A program made the position numbers and the translations under genes. Source: Chryseobacterium sp. SORGH_AS_0447 (lineage in GTDB: Bacteria > Bacteroidota > Bacteroidia > Flavobacteriales > Weeksellaceae). From it: a stretch of 64,000 bases of DNA. The DNA is taken from positions 2,288,501 to 2,352,500 of the forward strand of contig NZ_JAUTAR010000001.1 in NCBI RefSeq assembly GCF_030818695.1. The letters are read 5' to 3'. Below the pieces are notes generated by a model that was not told the DNA's origin, ran no database searches, and saw nothing but the letters and a program-made list of their open reading frames with translations. Positions 36,246 to 45,679 of this stretch are shown piece by piece. Each line of letters opens with the position of its first letter. Position 1 is the first letter of the stretch.

Positions 36246-36862
36246 CCCAGATTAATAAATGCAAGATAAAAAAACCACAACATTACCCCTCTGAAAAGCC
36301 ACACCGGCGCTACCCACTGCAAATGCTCATGAATTAAAAAATTGAAAGTGGTCGAAATAATGCTTTCAATCGAAAAAAACAGGAAGATAAAAATGTTGAC
36401 CGTTAGTAAGTTTTTATCAACCCCCGGATTTTTAAACAGATACAAGAAATATACTGCCGCAAAACTACAGATGATGACGTCTGTGATGATGTTGGAATAA
36501 AAAGTGACGGAAGAAGCAATTTCACTGCCGGTCACGCTGATGAAAAATGACATTCCCGTAAAAAGATAAACCATCCATCTAACGGAAGGCGGAATTTTTA
36601 AAAAATAGGTATGGTAGATCTCGGTCATCATCAGTAAACAAAAGCTTTGGCTCAGGGGATAGAGATAGATATTCACAGTATTGTATTTCATCAGCCGGAA
36701 AATCAGATCCGACAGCTCAGAAATAAGTTCACCCAAAAGAAAGATGAACAGAAGCTTCCTGGCCTGTTTCCCACGCCGCAGAAACAGCGCAAAACCTGTA
36801 AGCAGGGTAATATTAATGGTAAACTGCAGGTAAAACGATAGTTCATTATACGGAGGCATCAC
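36218..36862 (-). CDS. Multi-spanning membrane protein, possible sensor partner of the kinase
   Basis: 214 residues with about seven predicted transmembrane helices, for example YLQFTINITLLTGFALFL and VWLFRGVMLWFFYLAFI. No family recognised. It overlaps both neighbours (28 bp with the kinase, 17 bp with the gene upstream), so it is translated as part of the same operon. Helix count and location fit a 7TM-type receptor for a kinase without its own sensor domain. The exact role is unknown. Confidence 0.6.
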   Translation of the reverse strand: MMPPYNELSFYLQFTINITLLTGFALFLRRGKQARKLLFIFLLGELISELSDLIFRLMKYNTVNIYLYPLSQSFCLLMMTEIYHTYFLKIPPSVRWMVYLFTGMSFFISVTGSEIASSVTFYSNIITDVIICSFAAVYFLYLFKNPGVDKNLLTVNIFIFLFFSIESIISTTFNFLIHEHLQWVAPVWLFRGVMLWFFYLAFINLGWNTGRMKV

Positions 36863-37541
36863 TTTTCAGCAGTAATTGATAGTTTGTATCGGGATCAGCA
36901 GCCGTAAACGGCGGGCGGGGTGTTGAACAGTTCTCTGCCGTACTGCTTATACTGCCGATGTCCAGATCTTTCATGGTGATCAGCTCGATATGGTATTCTT
37001 TCAGGGAAGCATCTGTAACTTTTTCATTAGTAAGTCCAAAAAATGAAATGCAGCATTCATCTTTGTTTAGATTCATACGCGTATAGTCTTCAAAAGGAAC
37101 GGTAATGATACGGAAAAAATCTTCTTTTTGAGTTTCCATCCATGCACTGCAGAACATATTAAATATAAAATTGCGGTAGATAGCTGACTGCGAAGAAATA
37201 GGATCGCAGACAAGCTGAGGATTCGGTAGGTTATAAGGAGGATTCCGGTTCATTTCTTTGGTTACAATGTAGCTGAAATCACCTTTTGCATCACTTTCGG
37301 AGTCGATCAGATAAAATTTGAAAACATCCTTATCAATACCGGCATAGACATGAATTAACGGATTGGATGCATTGGCGAGACGTTCTGTCCATTCCTGAAT
37401 TTCATCGGCTTTAACGGAAAAATGAGAACCCTGATTCAGAAGTTCCAGAAGTTTTTTCCTGCTTTCATCCTTTCCTTTTTTGTAAGAATCAATAAGCGTT
37501 CTCCAGTTTTCTATAGCCTGGAAGATAGAGGAAGTGTTCAT
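36846..37541 (-). CDS. Hypothetical cytoplasmic protein heading the two-component operon
   Basis: 231 residues, no signal or membrane segment. It is Asp/Glu/Ser-rich with a middle segment HVYAGIDKDVFKFYLIDSES and ends LLLKSDASV. No family is recognised. It is the first gene of a four-gene minus-strand operon with the 7TM protein, kinase and regulator. A beta-rich binding protein is one reading. A 256-bp AT-rich gap precedes its start. Confidence 0.6.
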   Translation of the reverse strand: MNTSSIFQAIENWRTLIDSYKKGKDESRKKLLELLNQGSHFSVKADEIQEWTERLANASNPLIHVYAGIDKDVFKFYLIDSESDAKGDFSYIVTKEMNRNPPYNLPNPQLVCDPISSQSAIYRNFIFNMFCSAWMETQKEDFFRIITVPFEDYTRMNLNKDECCISFFGLTNEKVTDASLKEYHIELITMKDLDIGSISSTAENCSTPRPPFTAADPDTNYQLLLKSDASV

Positions 37542-37797
37542 GCTTTCTTGTTTTAATGGTAGTAATTGTGTCGAAATTTACAAAAAAAGCTTTTATAAGA
37601 ATCATAATGTTGTGAAATATTAATAAAATCCTACTTAAACCATAAGAAATCCAGAAATGGTATTGTTTAAAATAAAGTAATTTATTGATTTCATTAAAAT
37701 TTTAAATCTTTTATCTGCAGATATACGTTATGAGCTTTGGAAATTACACATAAAGTTTATTGTTTTCAATGTTGTAGTGATCTGATATCTCAGGTTT
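37542..37797. other. AT-rich gap of about 256 bp
   Basis: No gene or RNA feature is seen. It holds the 5' region of the two-component operon and the 3' end of the fucosidase gene. Confidence 0.4.
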
Positions 37798-39921
37798 CTA
37801 AAACATAGAAGCAGTAAGAATCCCGATCTTCGCTACCGTGCAGAAATTTCCCGATATCAGGCCGGCGGCGGTGAAACGGAGATATCTTCCCGGAATAGGG
37901 TGTTTAAAAATAACCTGCTGTTCCACCGGATTGGCTTTGATATTGGAAAATTCGCCTTCCGCAGCGGACTGCCAGTGGATACCGTCGGTGCTGGTCTCAA
38001 TATGATAACGGCTGATGATGCCGTCTGGCTTTTTATCCTGGCGGGGCAGATAGGTACACCCTTTCAAGTTTTGCAATTTCCCAAGATCAATCATAATTCC
38101 TGCTGAAAAAGAGGGAGACGCAATTGGCGGACTTTGCCAGAATGTTTCCGGGTTGTCATCGATGGCGTAAGCTGCCGGGTGGGCAAAATCAGTACCTTCC
38201 GGACTAATGATTTTCCATCCTGATTTTACCGGACCAAACCGGAGAACGGCGGTTTCGCTTTGCTCGTTGTTATTGAGAGATATTGCCTTTACCATTCCGT
38301 CATCAGCCAGGGTAAAAGGTTGGCGGTATGGCAAAGATTTCAGAGTAGGGGAACTCCCGTCGAGGGTATAATATATTGTTGAAGAAGCGTCTGCAGATGA
38401 CAGGGTAATCGTTCCTTCAGCAGTGCGACGGATCAAAGGTTTAGCAATTATTACCGGTTCATTGTACAGGCCGAAATCACTCAAAGCCACGGCTACCGGC
38501 GATCGGGTAATGGTCAGGCGTATTTTATCGGTAGTGATCCTTTCAGGAAGGCGGATCAGACGGTTCGGACCGATGCTGGTGGCTGAGGCGATTTTCTTCC
38601 AGGCTCCGTTAAGAAAAGCTTCCACCTCAAAAGCTTCGATCCGCTGACCAAGTTTTATGTTTTCCCGTAAACGGATGACATTAAAAGTTTTTTCAGCAGG
38701 AAGGGTAATGCTAAGCTGAGGGGTAGTAACCTCATCATCAGTGGCCCAATACGAATACCGGTCCTGATCGAGCAAATGCTGCGGTCCGTATTGGGAAAGG
38801 TTGTTTCCACGGACACTGCTGGCTTTTAAAACAGCATCTTCTGCAAGATTAACGGCAAAAGTCTGTTTCAGCAGTTTCCCAAATTGCTGAAGCGAACTGA
38901 TATCTTCAGGATTCAGCTGTCCCTGACGGTTAGGGGAGAGGCCCAGATCCAGATTCGCGCCCCTGCCTACGCTTTTGTAATAAAGATCGAGTAGTTCGGC
39001 GGGTGTTTTTACCCTGCTGTCTTCGCGGGTATGGTAGAACCAGCCCGGCCGGAGGGAAACATCGCATTCCGCGGGCATCCAGTATTTTCCGTTTCGGGTG
39101 CCTTCAATGCCCAGCTCATATTTCGTAAAGCCATTGGAAGGCTTTTTCCCTTCTTCGGGGGCCTGCGGTTCATAAGTCGCCCAACAAGTTTCCCCGGCAT
39201 GGCCGTCTTCGTTTCCTACCCAGCGGATATCCGGTCCGACATCTCCGAAAATTACGGCTTCCGGCTGCATACGCCTAGTGATCGCCCAGGTAGCCGGCCA
39301 GTCGTAATAGGTTGCCCGGTCGATTTTCCGGGTTTCGCGGGCATTTCCGTAGTAGCCGTCTCCGCCGTTGGCCCCGTCGTGCCATGAGGTAAACAGGGTA
39401 CCGTAATGGCTATACAGCTCCTGAAGCTGTTTCCGGTACATTTCAACATAGGCGGGAGTGCCGTAGAGCGGATTGTTGCGGTCCCAAGGCGAGCAGTAAA
39501 TGCCCATTTTCATGCCCAGCTTTTCACAGGCTTTCTGGTATTCCTTTACAATATCGCCTTTGCCATTTTTCCACGGGCTTTTTTTGATGCTGTAATCCGT
39601 GGTTTTCGTAGGCCAGAGGCAAAGTCCGTCATGGTGTTTCGCCACAACGATGATGCCTTTGAATCCTCCGGCTTTTGCTGCTGAAACAATTTGTTGCGCA
39701 TCGAAATTCGTCGGATTAATCAGTACAGGGTTTTCATCCCCATAACCCCATTCTTTATCGGTATAAGTAGCGCTGCCGTAATGGACGATGCAGTACATTT
39801 CCATTTCATGCCACTTCAGCTGTGCGTCAGATGGAATAGCTCCATAAGGTTTTAGTGGCTGTTGGGCGTGGCTGAATACCGTTGTTAAAACAATTCCGAA
39901 GGTCAGGATCCGATTTTTCAT
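37798..39921 (-). CDS. GH29 alpha-L-fucosidase with discoidin-like C-terminal module
   Basis: 707 residues with a signal peptide ending SHAQ. The GH29 barrel is shown by VVAKHHDGLCLWPT, YCSPWDRNNP and FTSWHDGANG, whose Asp fits the catalytic nucleophile. It releases terminal alpha-L-fucose from glycans. A F5/8 type C-like module follows after about residue 350 and another near the C-terminus (AAYAIDDNPETFWQSPPI). The start overlaps the stop of the GH35 gene upstream by 4 bp. Exported, so it acts on external or periplasmic glycans. Confidence 0.9.
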   Translation of the reverse strand: MKNRILTFGIVLTTVFSHAQQPLKPYGAIPSDAQLKWHEMEMYCIVHYGSATYTDKEWGYGDENPVLINPTNFDAQQIVSAAKAGGFKGIIVVAKHHDGLCLWPTKTTDYSIKKSPWKNGKGDIVKEYQKACEKLGMKMGIYCSPWDRNNPLYGTPAYVEMYRKQLQELYSHYGTLFTSWHDGANGGDGYYGNARETRKIDRATYYDWPATWAITRRMQPEAVIFGDVGPDIRWVGNEDGHAGETCWATYEPQAPEEGKKPSNGFTKYELGIEGTRNGKYWMPAECDVSLRPGWFYHTREDSRVKTPAELLDLYYKSVGRGANLDLGLSPNRQGQLNPEDISSLQQFGKLLKQTFAVNLAEDAVLKASSVRGNNLSQYGPQHLLDQDRYSYWATDDEVTTPQLSITLPAEKTFNVIRLRENIKLGQRIEAFEVEAFLNGAWKKIASATSIGPNRLIRLPERITTDKIRLTITRSPVAVALSDFGLYNEPVIIAKPLIRRTAEGTITLSSADASSTIYYTLDGSSPTLKSLPYRQPFTLADDGMVKAISLNNNEQSETAVLRFGPVKSGWKIISPEGTDFAHPAAYAIDDNPETFWQSPPIASPSFSAGIMIDLGKLQNLKGCTYLPRQDKKPDGIISRYHIETSTDGIHWQSAAEGEFSNIKANPVEQQVIFKHPIPGRYLRFTAAGLISGNFCTVAKIGILTASMF

Positions 39922-41753
39922 TTTTTGCTGTTTTGATCTAGGATCGGATGATCCAGGGAAGGAAGTTGCCGGTGGTTGCTTTCCAGTTCGTCAAATACTA
40001 CAATTTCATTTTTGCCTTTTTTCAGCCAGCACGCCGGAACATAAAGGGTCTGCTGCGGGCCGATGTTCCAGTATTTGCCCAGGTTACGGCCGTTCAGGAA
40101 AACAAAACCTTTCCCGAAGGTGCGCATATCCAGATAGGTATCCCCCAATTGCTGAAGGGTAAAGCTTCCTTTGTACAGGGTAGGATGGCCGGTTTTCTGA
40201 TCTTTATTTTTGCTGAAAGAAAATTTTTCTGTGGTTTTAAAAGGGAAACGGTACATCTTCCAGCCGGAAACAGCCCGGCCGTCAATGGAAACCGATTCGG
40301 TAATGCCATGCCGGTTGTCATTCAGGAACGGACCATAATTGATCCGCCCGTTGTTTTCCACCCAAAGATCGAGGACGGCATCTGAAGAAATTCCGGTCAG
40401 GTTCATCGAGTCCTGCTTCAGCCTGCGGTCGAGGCTTCCCAGGTATTTTCCGTCGACGTACACCTGCGCGTAATCCCTGAGTTCTTTCAGCTTCAGCATT
40501 CCTCCTTTTTTAATGTTGGTCCGGTACAAAACGAAACCGTAAGCCTGGTCCAGACCCTCAAAAGATAATGGTTGTTCAGCCGTTTCGGGCTTCGGGAGCT
40601 GACTGAAAATACCGGCGTACTGCTCCAGGGCAATATCCGGAATCTTTATTGCAGGCTTTGTCTTAGGAACCGGCGGTAAAGCTTTTCCTGCCGGAAGATG
40701 GTTGACAATCACTTTTCTGAAAGCATAAAATTTTTCCGTCGGATTTCCGGCTTCATCCAACGGGGCATCGTAGTCATAGCTGGAAACCTGGGGCGAATAC
40801 GGATTGTCTTTGTTCATATTCGCGCCGTTCATAAACCCGCGGGTCGTTCCGCCGTGGAACATATACATATTCACGGAGATGCCGGCAGCCAGCAGTTTGT
40901 CCAGCGTTTTCGCCGATTGTTCCGCAGATACGTCCGCATGCTTCTTGCCCCAGTCGTCGAACCATCCCGGATACCATTCCGCTACATAATACGGCCCTTT
41001 GCCGTTGTGGTATTTGTTGATCAGGGTTTTGACCTGTGCCGGATCTTCCAGTCCGTTCACGGCCGGAAGGTAGCCCGGCAGATACCCCTTCGGCATCTGG
41101 TCGGCCCCGTCGCAGGTGAAAAGAATGCCGTCGAAACCGGCTTCCCTGAAGATTTTCCGGTTCAGGTCCAGGTACGTTTTATCGTTGCTGTAGGATCCGT
41201 ATTCGTTTTCGATCTGAATCATCAGGATATTGCCGCCGTGGGTAACCTGAAGCGGGATCAGCTGTTTCGCCAGCGCTTTGATGTAGCGGGTGTAGGCGAA
41301 GATAAATTTCGGATCGGTGCTTCTCACCTGCATGTTCCGGTCTTTCAGCAGCCACCACGGATACCCGCCGAATTCCCATTCCGCGCACACGTAAGGACTC
41401 GGGCGTAAAACTACCCAAAGGCCTTCCTCTTGGGCTACTTTCACAAATTCCGCAATATCATTATTCCCGCTGAAATCATAGACGCCCGGTGTTTCTTCAT
41501 GCGCATTCCAGAACACATAGGTTCCGATGGTATTCAGTCCCATCGCTTTCGCCATCTTCATCCGTTCCCGCCACAATTCCCGCGGAATGCGGGGATAATG
41601 CATCTCGCCGGAAATCATCTGCAGCGGCTTACCGTCCAGTAAAAAATCAGCATCGCCCAGTGCAAAAGTATGCCGGACCGGCTGCTGGGCCGAACAAAAA
41701 AATCCTGCCCCGCAAAGGAAAAAAACACTCAAAATAGCGTAAAGTCTGCTCAT
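39918..41753 (-). CDS. GH35 beta-galactosidase
   Basis: 611 residues with a signal peptide ending FCSAQQ. It has the GH35 core: GTYVFWNAHEETPG, LRPSPYVCAEWEFGGYPWWL, the acid/base Glu in IQIENEYGSYS and the nucleophile Glu in VAEWYPGWFDDWG. C-terminal jelly-roll domains follow (GKGFVFLNGRNLGKYWNIGP). It removes terminal beta-galactose. It is first of two genes with the fucosidase, suggesting cleavage of fucosylated galactosides such as host glycans or plant xyloglucan. No SusC/SusD pair is in the window. Confidence 0.92.
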   Translation of the reverse strand: MSRLYAILSVFFLCGAGFFCSAQQPVRHTFALGDADFLLDGKPLQMISGEMHYPRIPRELWRERMKMAKAMGLNTIGTYVFWNAHEETPGVYDFSGNNDIAEFVKVAQEEGLWVVLRPSPYVCAEWEFGGYPWWLLKDRNMQVRSTDPKFIFAYTRYIKALAKQLIPLQVTHGGNILMIQIENEYGSYSNDKTYLDLNRKIFREAGFDGILFTCDGADQMPKGYLPGYLPAVNGLEDPAQVKTLINKYHNGKGPYYVAEWYPGWFDDWGKKHADVSAEQSAKTLDKLLAAGISVNMYMFHGGTTRGFMNGANMNKDNPYSPQVSSYDYDAPLDEAGNPTEKFYAFRKVIVNHLPAGKALPPVPKTKPAIKIPDIALEQYAGIFSQLPKPETAEQPLSFEGLDQAYGFVLYRTNIKKGGMLKLKELRDYAQVYVDGKYLGSLDRRLKQDSMNLTGISSDAVLDLWVENNGRINYGPFLNDNRHGITESVSIDGRAVSGWKMYRFPFKTTEKFSFSKNKDQKTGHPTLYKGSFTLQQLGDTYLDMRTFGKGFVFLNGRNLGKYWNIGPQQTLYVPACWLKKGKNEIVVFDELESNHRQLPSLDHPILDQNSKK

Positions 41754-42337
41754 CTCGGATCGCTCATTTTAGAAACGCTTAAATTAATCCAAAACCGGCA
41801 ATACCACAAATTGAAATGATGATTTGTGGGAATTTCGGGATACGGTGGCTGAGCGGAGTTGAAGCTACCGTGGAATTGTGGGTTGTATTATAGTGGTGAA
41901 AGGCTTATGCCTGAGGTTTCCGAAAGCGGAAGTGGTGATTCTGATGTAATTAACTTCTTTGAAATTTTCTGAAAAAAAGATACCTATAAGGCGACAGATC
42001 GTGTCGTATGATCTCTTTTTTTGGGCAAGAGCGGTCAGTCATGGCTACCGCCTAAGACAGGCGGTCTTAAAAAATATCAATCTCCTGATGAGCCGGAAAT
42101 TACCGGACCTGTTTTCCGGAAATTACTCAGGATGAAGACGAGGTTTCAAGTATAAACCAACCATTCATAGAGTGTTTTCAATGGTTAATTGTTTCCGGTA
42201 CTTTAACAGGTACAAGTTTCGAGAAAAAAAATCAAATCTGGTAGGGATTGATAATAATTCACACTTTATGGACGTTAGCATATATAAAATGCCATGAAGG
42301 TTAAGATAGAACTATTATAATTAATAACCTAAACACG
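41754..42337. other. Non-coding stretch, 584 bp, with a dispersed repeat
   Basis: No gene is seen. A motif GGTGGCTGAGCGGAGTTGAA near 41843 has a relative GGTCGCTCAGCGGAGCCGAA at 44321, a dispersed element common in these genomes, to my recollection. The 3' part before 42338 is AT-rich and carries the 5' region of the HTH gene. Confidence 0.5.
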
Positions 42338-42625
42338 ATGAAAACGAAATCCAATTATCCGTTATCCGATGAAGAACAGTTTAAAGGGACCCTCCTGGTT
42401 TTCCTTTCCGAGATCCTTAAAAGCCTGGACCGAAAAGAACCGGACAGCTCCGGATATTATGACAGTGCAGACGTCAAACGACTGCTGAACATCAGCGACC
42501 GGACCCTTCACCGGCTCAGGAAATCCAAGGCGGTTCCCTATGTGAAGATCGGGAGGAAAATATTTTACCCCAAATCATTCTTTAACGGTACAATACACGG
42601 CGGTCCGGAAAAGACAGAAGGGTAG
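42338..42625 (+). CDS. Excisionase/MerR-type helix-turn-helix protein
   Basis: 95 residues. DSADVKRLLNISDRTLHRLR followed by KAVPYVKIGRKIFYPKSF is the standard HTH_17 layout of Bacteroidota excisionase-like proteins: helix, helix, then a basic wing binding DNA. The N-terminal 35 residues are helical. Such genes usually sit at the edge of mobile elements, but no integrase is visible in the window. It probably marks the start of the accessory block to 52 kb. Confidence 0.75.
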   Translation: MKTKSNYPLSDEEQFKGTLLVFLSEILKSLDRKEPDSSGYYDSADVKRLLNISDRTLHRLRKSKAVPYVKIGRKIFYPKSFFNGTIHGGPEKTEG

Positions 42626-42845
42626 CGGTCCAGTCCAGTCCTGTACAACCATATCGTTCAATTGACTGTTAAGAACGGAGGGCTTTACCGGTCCTCCGGG
42701 ACTGCGCCGGCATATAGGTAAGGCGGAATTACATATTATACCCCGATCTTAAAGTCATGATAAAGTAGGGGCAGGACCAGCATCCGGTTTTTCATGCGGC
42801 TGCCCGGCCTTTAAGATCTGAGGCACGGTTCGGCATTAAAATCGT

Positions 42846-43112
42846 ATGCTATACTATAAACAACATCATATGGATACCGGAAAAATAACAGTCAGGCATG
42901 CCTCAGGAACTTATACGATGCAGGTAAACCCGGAAGATTTCGATAAAGCCTGTAAAAAGATCACCGCAATTATAAAAGGTAAAAACAGATATTTCAAATA
43001 TACGCCGGACCCGGATACTTTTCAGGTGTTTACAGCAAAAATGCTGAGGCAAAGCGTGGTCACCTTCGAGCGTCAGAAAGCCGGTGCCGGATTGCTTACC
43101 CAGCAAATATAA
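42846..43112 (+). CDS. Small hypothetical protein
   Basis: 88 residues, possibly starting at the internal MDTGKI (Met9). It has a beta-rich N-terminal half (ITVRHASGTYTMQVNPEDF), basic patches and no signal. No family recognised. It stands 220 bp behind the HTH gene and is followed directly by a strong terminator, so it looks like a real transcript end. Confidence 0.5.
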   Translation: MLYYKQHHMDTGKITVRHASGTYTMQVNPEDFDKACKKITAIIKGKNRYFKYTPDPDTFQVFTAKMLRQSVVTFERQKAGAGLLTQQI

Positions 43113-43139
43113 AATAGTTTTACCATGCATCGGTATTGA

Positions 43140-43167
43140 AACAGCCCCTTCTCAGGGGCTGTTTTAT
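43140..43167 (+). terminator. Strong terminator
   Basis: AACAGCCCCT at 43140-43149 pairs with AGGGGCTGTT at 43154-43163 around TCTC, followed by TTATT. Confidence 0.85.
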
Positions 43168-43400
43168 TGTGTGTATCCATAGAATGATCCGAAAGATCAT
43201 TTTTCCCAACTTAAAAGCAGAAGCCCATTCAACCCTGGATCTCAATTTTTATGATTGGTCCGATCGATCGCTGCTGATTAGGCAGAATCTCCGGAAAGGA
43301 ATGCCCGGCCCTGATTTTTAACAGTAACCCCTCAGACCGTCGACATAAAACGATCAATTCCAGTAAACCGGTTTTTCAGGGTTTCGTCCGGTACTTGTCC

Positions 43401-43442
43401 GGTACTTGTTCGGAAAAAACATCTTTTTTCCGAACAAGTACC
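43401..43442. repeat. 19-bp perfect inverted repeat with 4-nt loop
   Basis: GGTACTTGTTCGGAAAAAA at 43401-43419 is exactly complementary to 43424-43442, loop CATC. A partial second copy of the left arm, GGTACTTGTCC, lies just before at 43390-43400. It has no T-tract after it, so it is not a normal terminator. Confidence 0.8.
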
Positions 43443-43594
43443 GAAGGATTCCCGAAGAACGACCGAAGAAAGGCAGGAAGAGACCTGACAAAACCTGCCA
43501 AAAGCGGCCAAAATCGGACACTGCTTTCCCGGCTATTTGAAAACCGGAAAACCTGTTTTATTTTCGTTCCGTTAACCTATAAAAACAACATACA

Positions 43595-44236
43595 ATGGCA
43601 AGAATCACAAAAGGAATCCTCGGCGGATTCTCAGGAAAAGTAGGAACGGTAGTAGGCGCCAGCTGGCGCGGACAGGACATCATCAGGAGCATACCCAAAC
43701 CGAGCAGCCGGAAGGCAACCGGCAGGCAGATGCTCCAGCAGCTGAAGTTTAAGCTGGTGATCGATTTCCTCAAGCCGCTGACTGCGATCCAGAACCGGTA
43801 TTTCGGATCAGGAAGCGGCTCGAAATCCAGGGTGAACCTGGCGGTATCGTATACCATCAGCGAAGCGGTACAGGTAACGGCGGATATTCCGCAACTGGTC
43901 TACAACAAAGTGCTGATCACGAGAGGCGACCTGGCCGGATTCCAGGACATTGCCGCAGCCGTGCAGCCGGGAAACATCATCCGGCTTTCCTGGCAGGACA
44001 ATTCTGCTCAGGGCAATGCCTCGGCCACGGATAAGGCCAGTGCGGTCTGCTACAGTGAAGACCTCGGTACCTTTGAGCTTTTTGAATCGGTTGCCGTGAG
44101 AACCGGCCTGACCTCGGATCTCACGCTGCCGGATTACTACTCCGGAAAGCAGGTACAGGTCTGGGCCTATTTCCATAACACGGAAGAGACCTCGGCTTCC
44201 AACAGCTCCTACCTCGGCGCGCTGACGATGGCATAA
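43595..44236 (+). CDS. DUF6266 family protein
   Basis: 213 residues. The N-terminus MARITKGILGGFSGKVGTVV plus WRGQDIIRSIPKP is the DUF6266 signature of Bacteroidota, with the usual RQMLQQLKFKLVIDFLKPL block. The C-terminal half is beta-rich and ends TSASNSSYLGALTMA. No signal peptide. These proteins are often found in accessory or phage-like regions, and may be structural or surface-displayed; function is unassigned. It is GC-richer than the DNA around it. The 482-bp gap upstream holds the terminator at 43140 and the 19-bp inverted repeat. Confidence 0.8.
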   Translation: MARITKGILGGFSGKVGTVVGASWRGQDIIRSIPKPSSRKATGRQMLQQLKFKLVIDFLKPLTAIQNRYFGSGSGSKSRVNLAVSYTISEAVQVTADIPQLVYNKVLITRGDLAGFQDIAAAVQPGNIIRLSWQDNSAQGNASATDKASAVCYSEDLGTFELFESVAVRTGLTSDLTLPDYYSGKQVQVWAYFHNTEETSASNSSYLGALTMA

Positions 44237-44439
44237 CCGGGCGTGCCGACCGAATTCTGATCTCCATCCTACCAGGGATGGGGATTTTTATTGTGATTCC
44301 AGTGGCTTTAGCTCTTTCCGGTCGCTCAGCGGAGCCGAAGCCGCCACATCGTTATTTTCATTATTTCTAACAGGAATTAAAACCGACTCTATGTACAGAT
44401 ACCGTTACCTGTTTTAGTTCCAACTACGTAAAATAGGGG

Positions 44440-44810
44440 TTATTGAAAATGGATTAAGAGCCCAGTTCCAGCATTCGGAACTTTACTGTAGCCTTTTTGT
44501 TTAGGGATCTTGAGATAAAATTCCTGTTCTTCCGATCTTTTATACCGAGAAAAAATAATCATGTTATAGCTCCAGCTCATTTCTCTCACCAATGGCGAGA
44601 ATGTTGGAGAATTTTTATAAGCTTCATCGAACTGTTTCATCCTCCACAGGTTTTTATCAAAAAAAACCTTTAATTTCAGGATCAGTTTTCAAAATAAACT
44701 CTGATCACTCTTTTACAAAAACCTGTCCCCACTCACTGATCTTAATCTATTGGCTGATGTATGCTCCAACATTTCAATAGAAATTTTTCATTCTGAATTC
44801 ACAGTCTGTA
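44440..44810 (-). pseudogene. Remnant of a DUF1016 (YhcG-type PDDEXK) nuclease gene
   Basis: Reading the minus strand from about 44800: KNFY, a TGA in place of Trp, NVGAYISQ, a TAG, ISEWGQVFVKE, a TGA, SEFILKTDPEIKGF, then a frameshift into NLWRMKQFDEAYKNS and SPLVREMSWSYNMIIFSRYK, RSEEQEFYLKIPKQKGYSK. These blocks follow the order of the N-terminal domain of the DUF1016 family (YWNVG.YIS, EW, SPLVREISW). The C-terminal nuclease domain is missing. It is the clearest decayed gene of the block. Such nucleases are often defence-associated. Confidence 0.75.
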
Positions 44811-45261
44811 TTCACAAGTCATTTATGCTAATGATATAGATATTATTAGTATAAACGGATTTTTATTTGATACCGTCTTAATTTCGGTTAAAAATACTTG
44901 TTACTGCAACTACAGTATAGCGAGGTCTGAAAACTTTTGTAAGAGCTAAAAAACTATGAAATTTGAACGCTAAAAAAAGGTGGATCATTATTGGGGCCAA
45001 AAAAGTATACCGAGAAGACATTATAGAAAAATGTAAAAAAATGTAGTTTTTTCAAAATAAAATTAAAAAAAATATTTCGAAAATATGGGTTTTCTTATGT
45101 GCAACCCAATAAATGATCCATCGGCTGATCGTACGGTAAAAGATGGCGGAAATCAATAATTGCTCAAAAAACACAGAGTTCTCTTTAACTATAATAAGTC
45201 TGTCAAGAACAGGCTTTCCCTCAAATGATCAATTTTATAAAAACTAATTTTAATAATAACA
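44811..45261. other. AT-rich non-coding stretch, about 450 bp
   Basis: No gene or clear RNA feature. It contains long A runs near 45050-45080. The start of the next operon lies at its right end. Confidence 0.4.
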
Positions 45262-45678
45262 ATGAAAGTACCATTAGAAACAATTTTCAGCTGGTTTGAA
45301 AAGGGTGATATGCCCACAGAAAATCAGTTTCAGCAGACCTTTTCTTCATTCCGTCATTTAGATGAAAATATCAGGATGGATGAGATAACGGGTTTAAATG
45401 ACTATATTAAAGAAAACAGCGAGCAGATCGAATTGCTTAAAAGTTCAGGAACAAACTTTTCCTTTGGAGGAATTTTAAGGCCTACTGATCGTATTACCGT
45501 TAAGCCCGGGTCAACAAAATGGTTTTGGGCAGGGAGCGGAGTCTACGAAAATGCTTCAGGAGTTACGATTGAAAATTTCGGAATAATCTCTTTTGACGGT
45601 TTTGTTTGGTCTGTTCTTGAAATTGGTATGTCTGGAGGCGGAGAAGGTGGTTTTGTTGATTTAACACAAGAAGATTAA
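45262..45678 (+). CDS. Small fibre-operon protein
   Basis: 138 residues. MKVPLETIFSWFEKGDMPTE followed by QFQQTFSSFRHLDENIRMDE is an N-terminal block I associate with Bacteroidota phage or surface-fibre proteins, which share W-F-x-x-G-D-x-P-T-x-x-Q-F. The second half is Gly/Ser-rich and ends GGEGGFVDLTQED. It is one base upstream of the 1606-residue gene, so both are one operon. It may be an adaptor or base of that protein. No enzyme motif. Confidence 0.5.
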   Translation: MKVPLETIFSWFEKGDMPTENQFQQTFSSFRHLDENIRMDEITGLNDYIKENSEQIELLKSSGTNFSFGGILRPTDRITVKPGSTKWFWAGSGVYENASGVTIENFGIISFDGFVWSVLEIGMSGGGEGGFVDLTQED

Positions 45679-45679
45679 A

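Noticed and set aside
43136..43321. 61-codon frame after the small hypothetical gene
   Set aside because: Its first codons are the terminator stem at 43140-43163.
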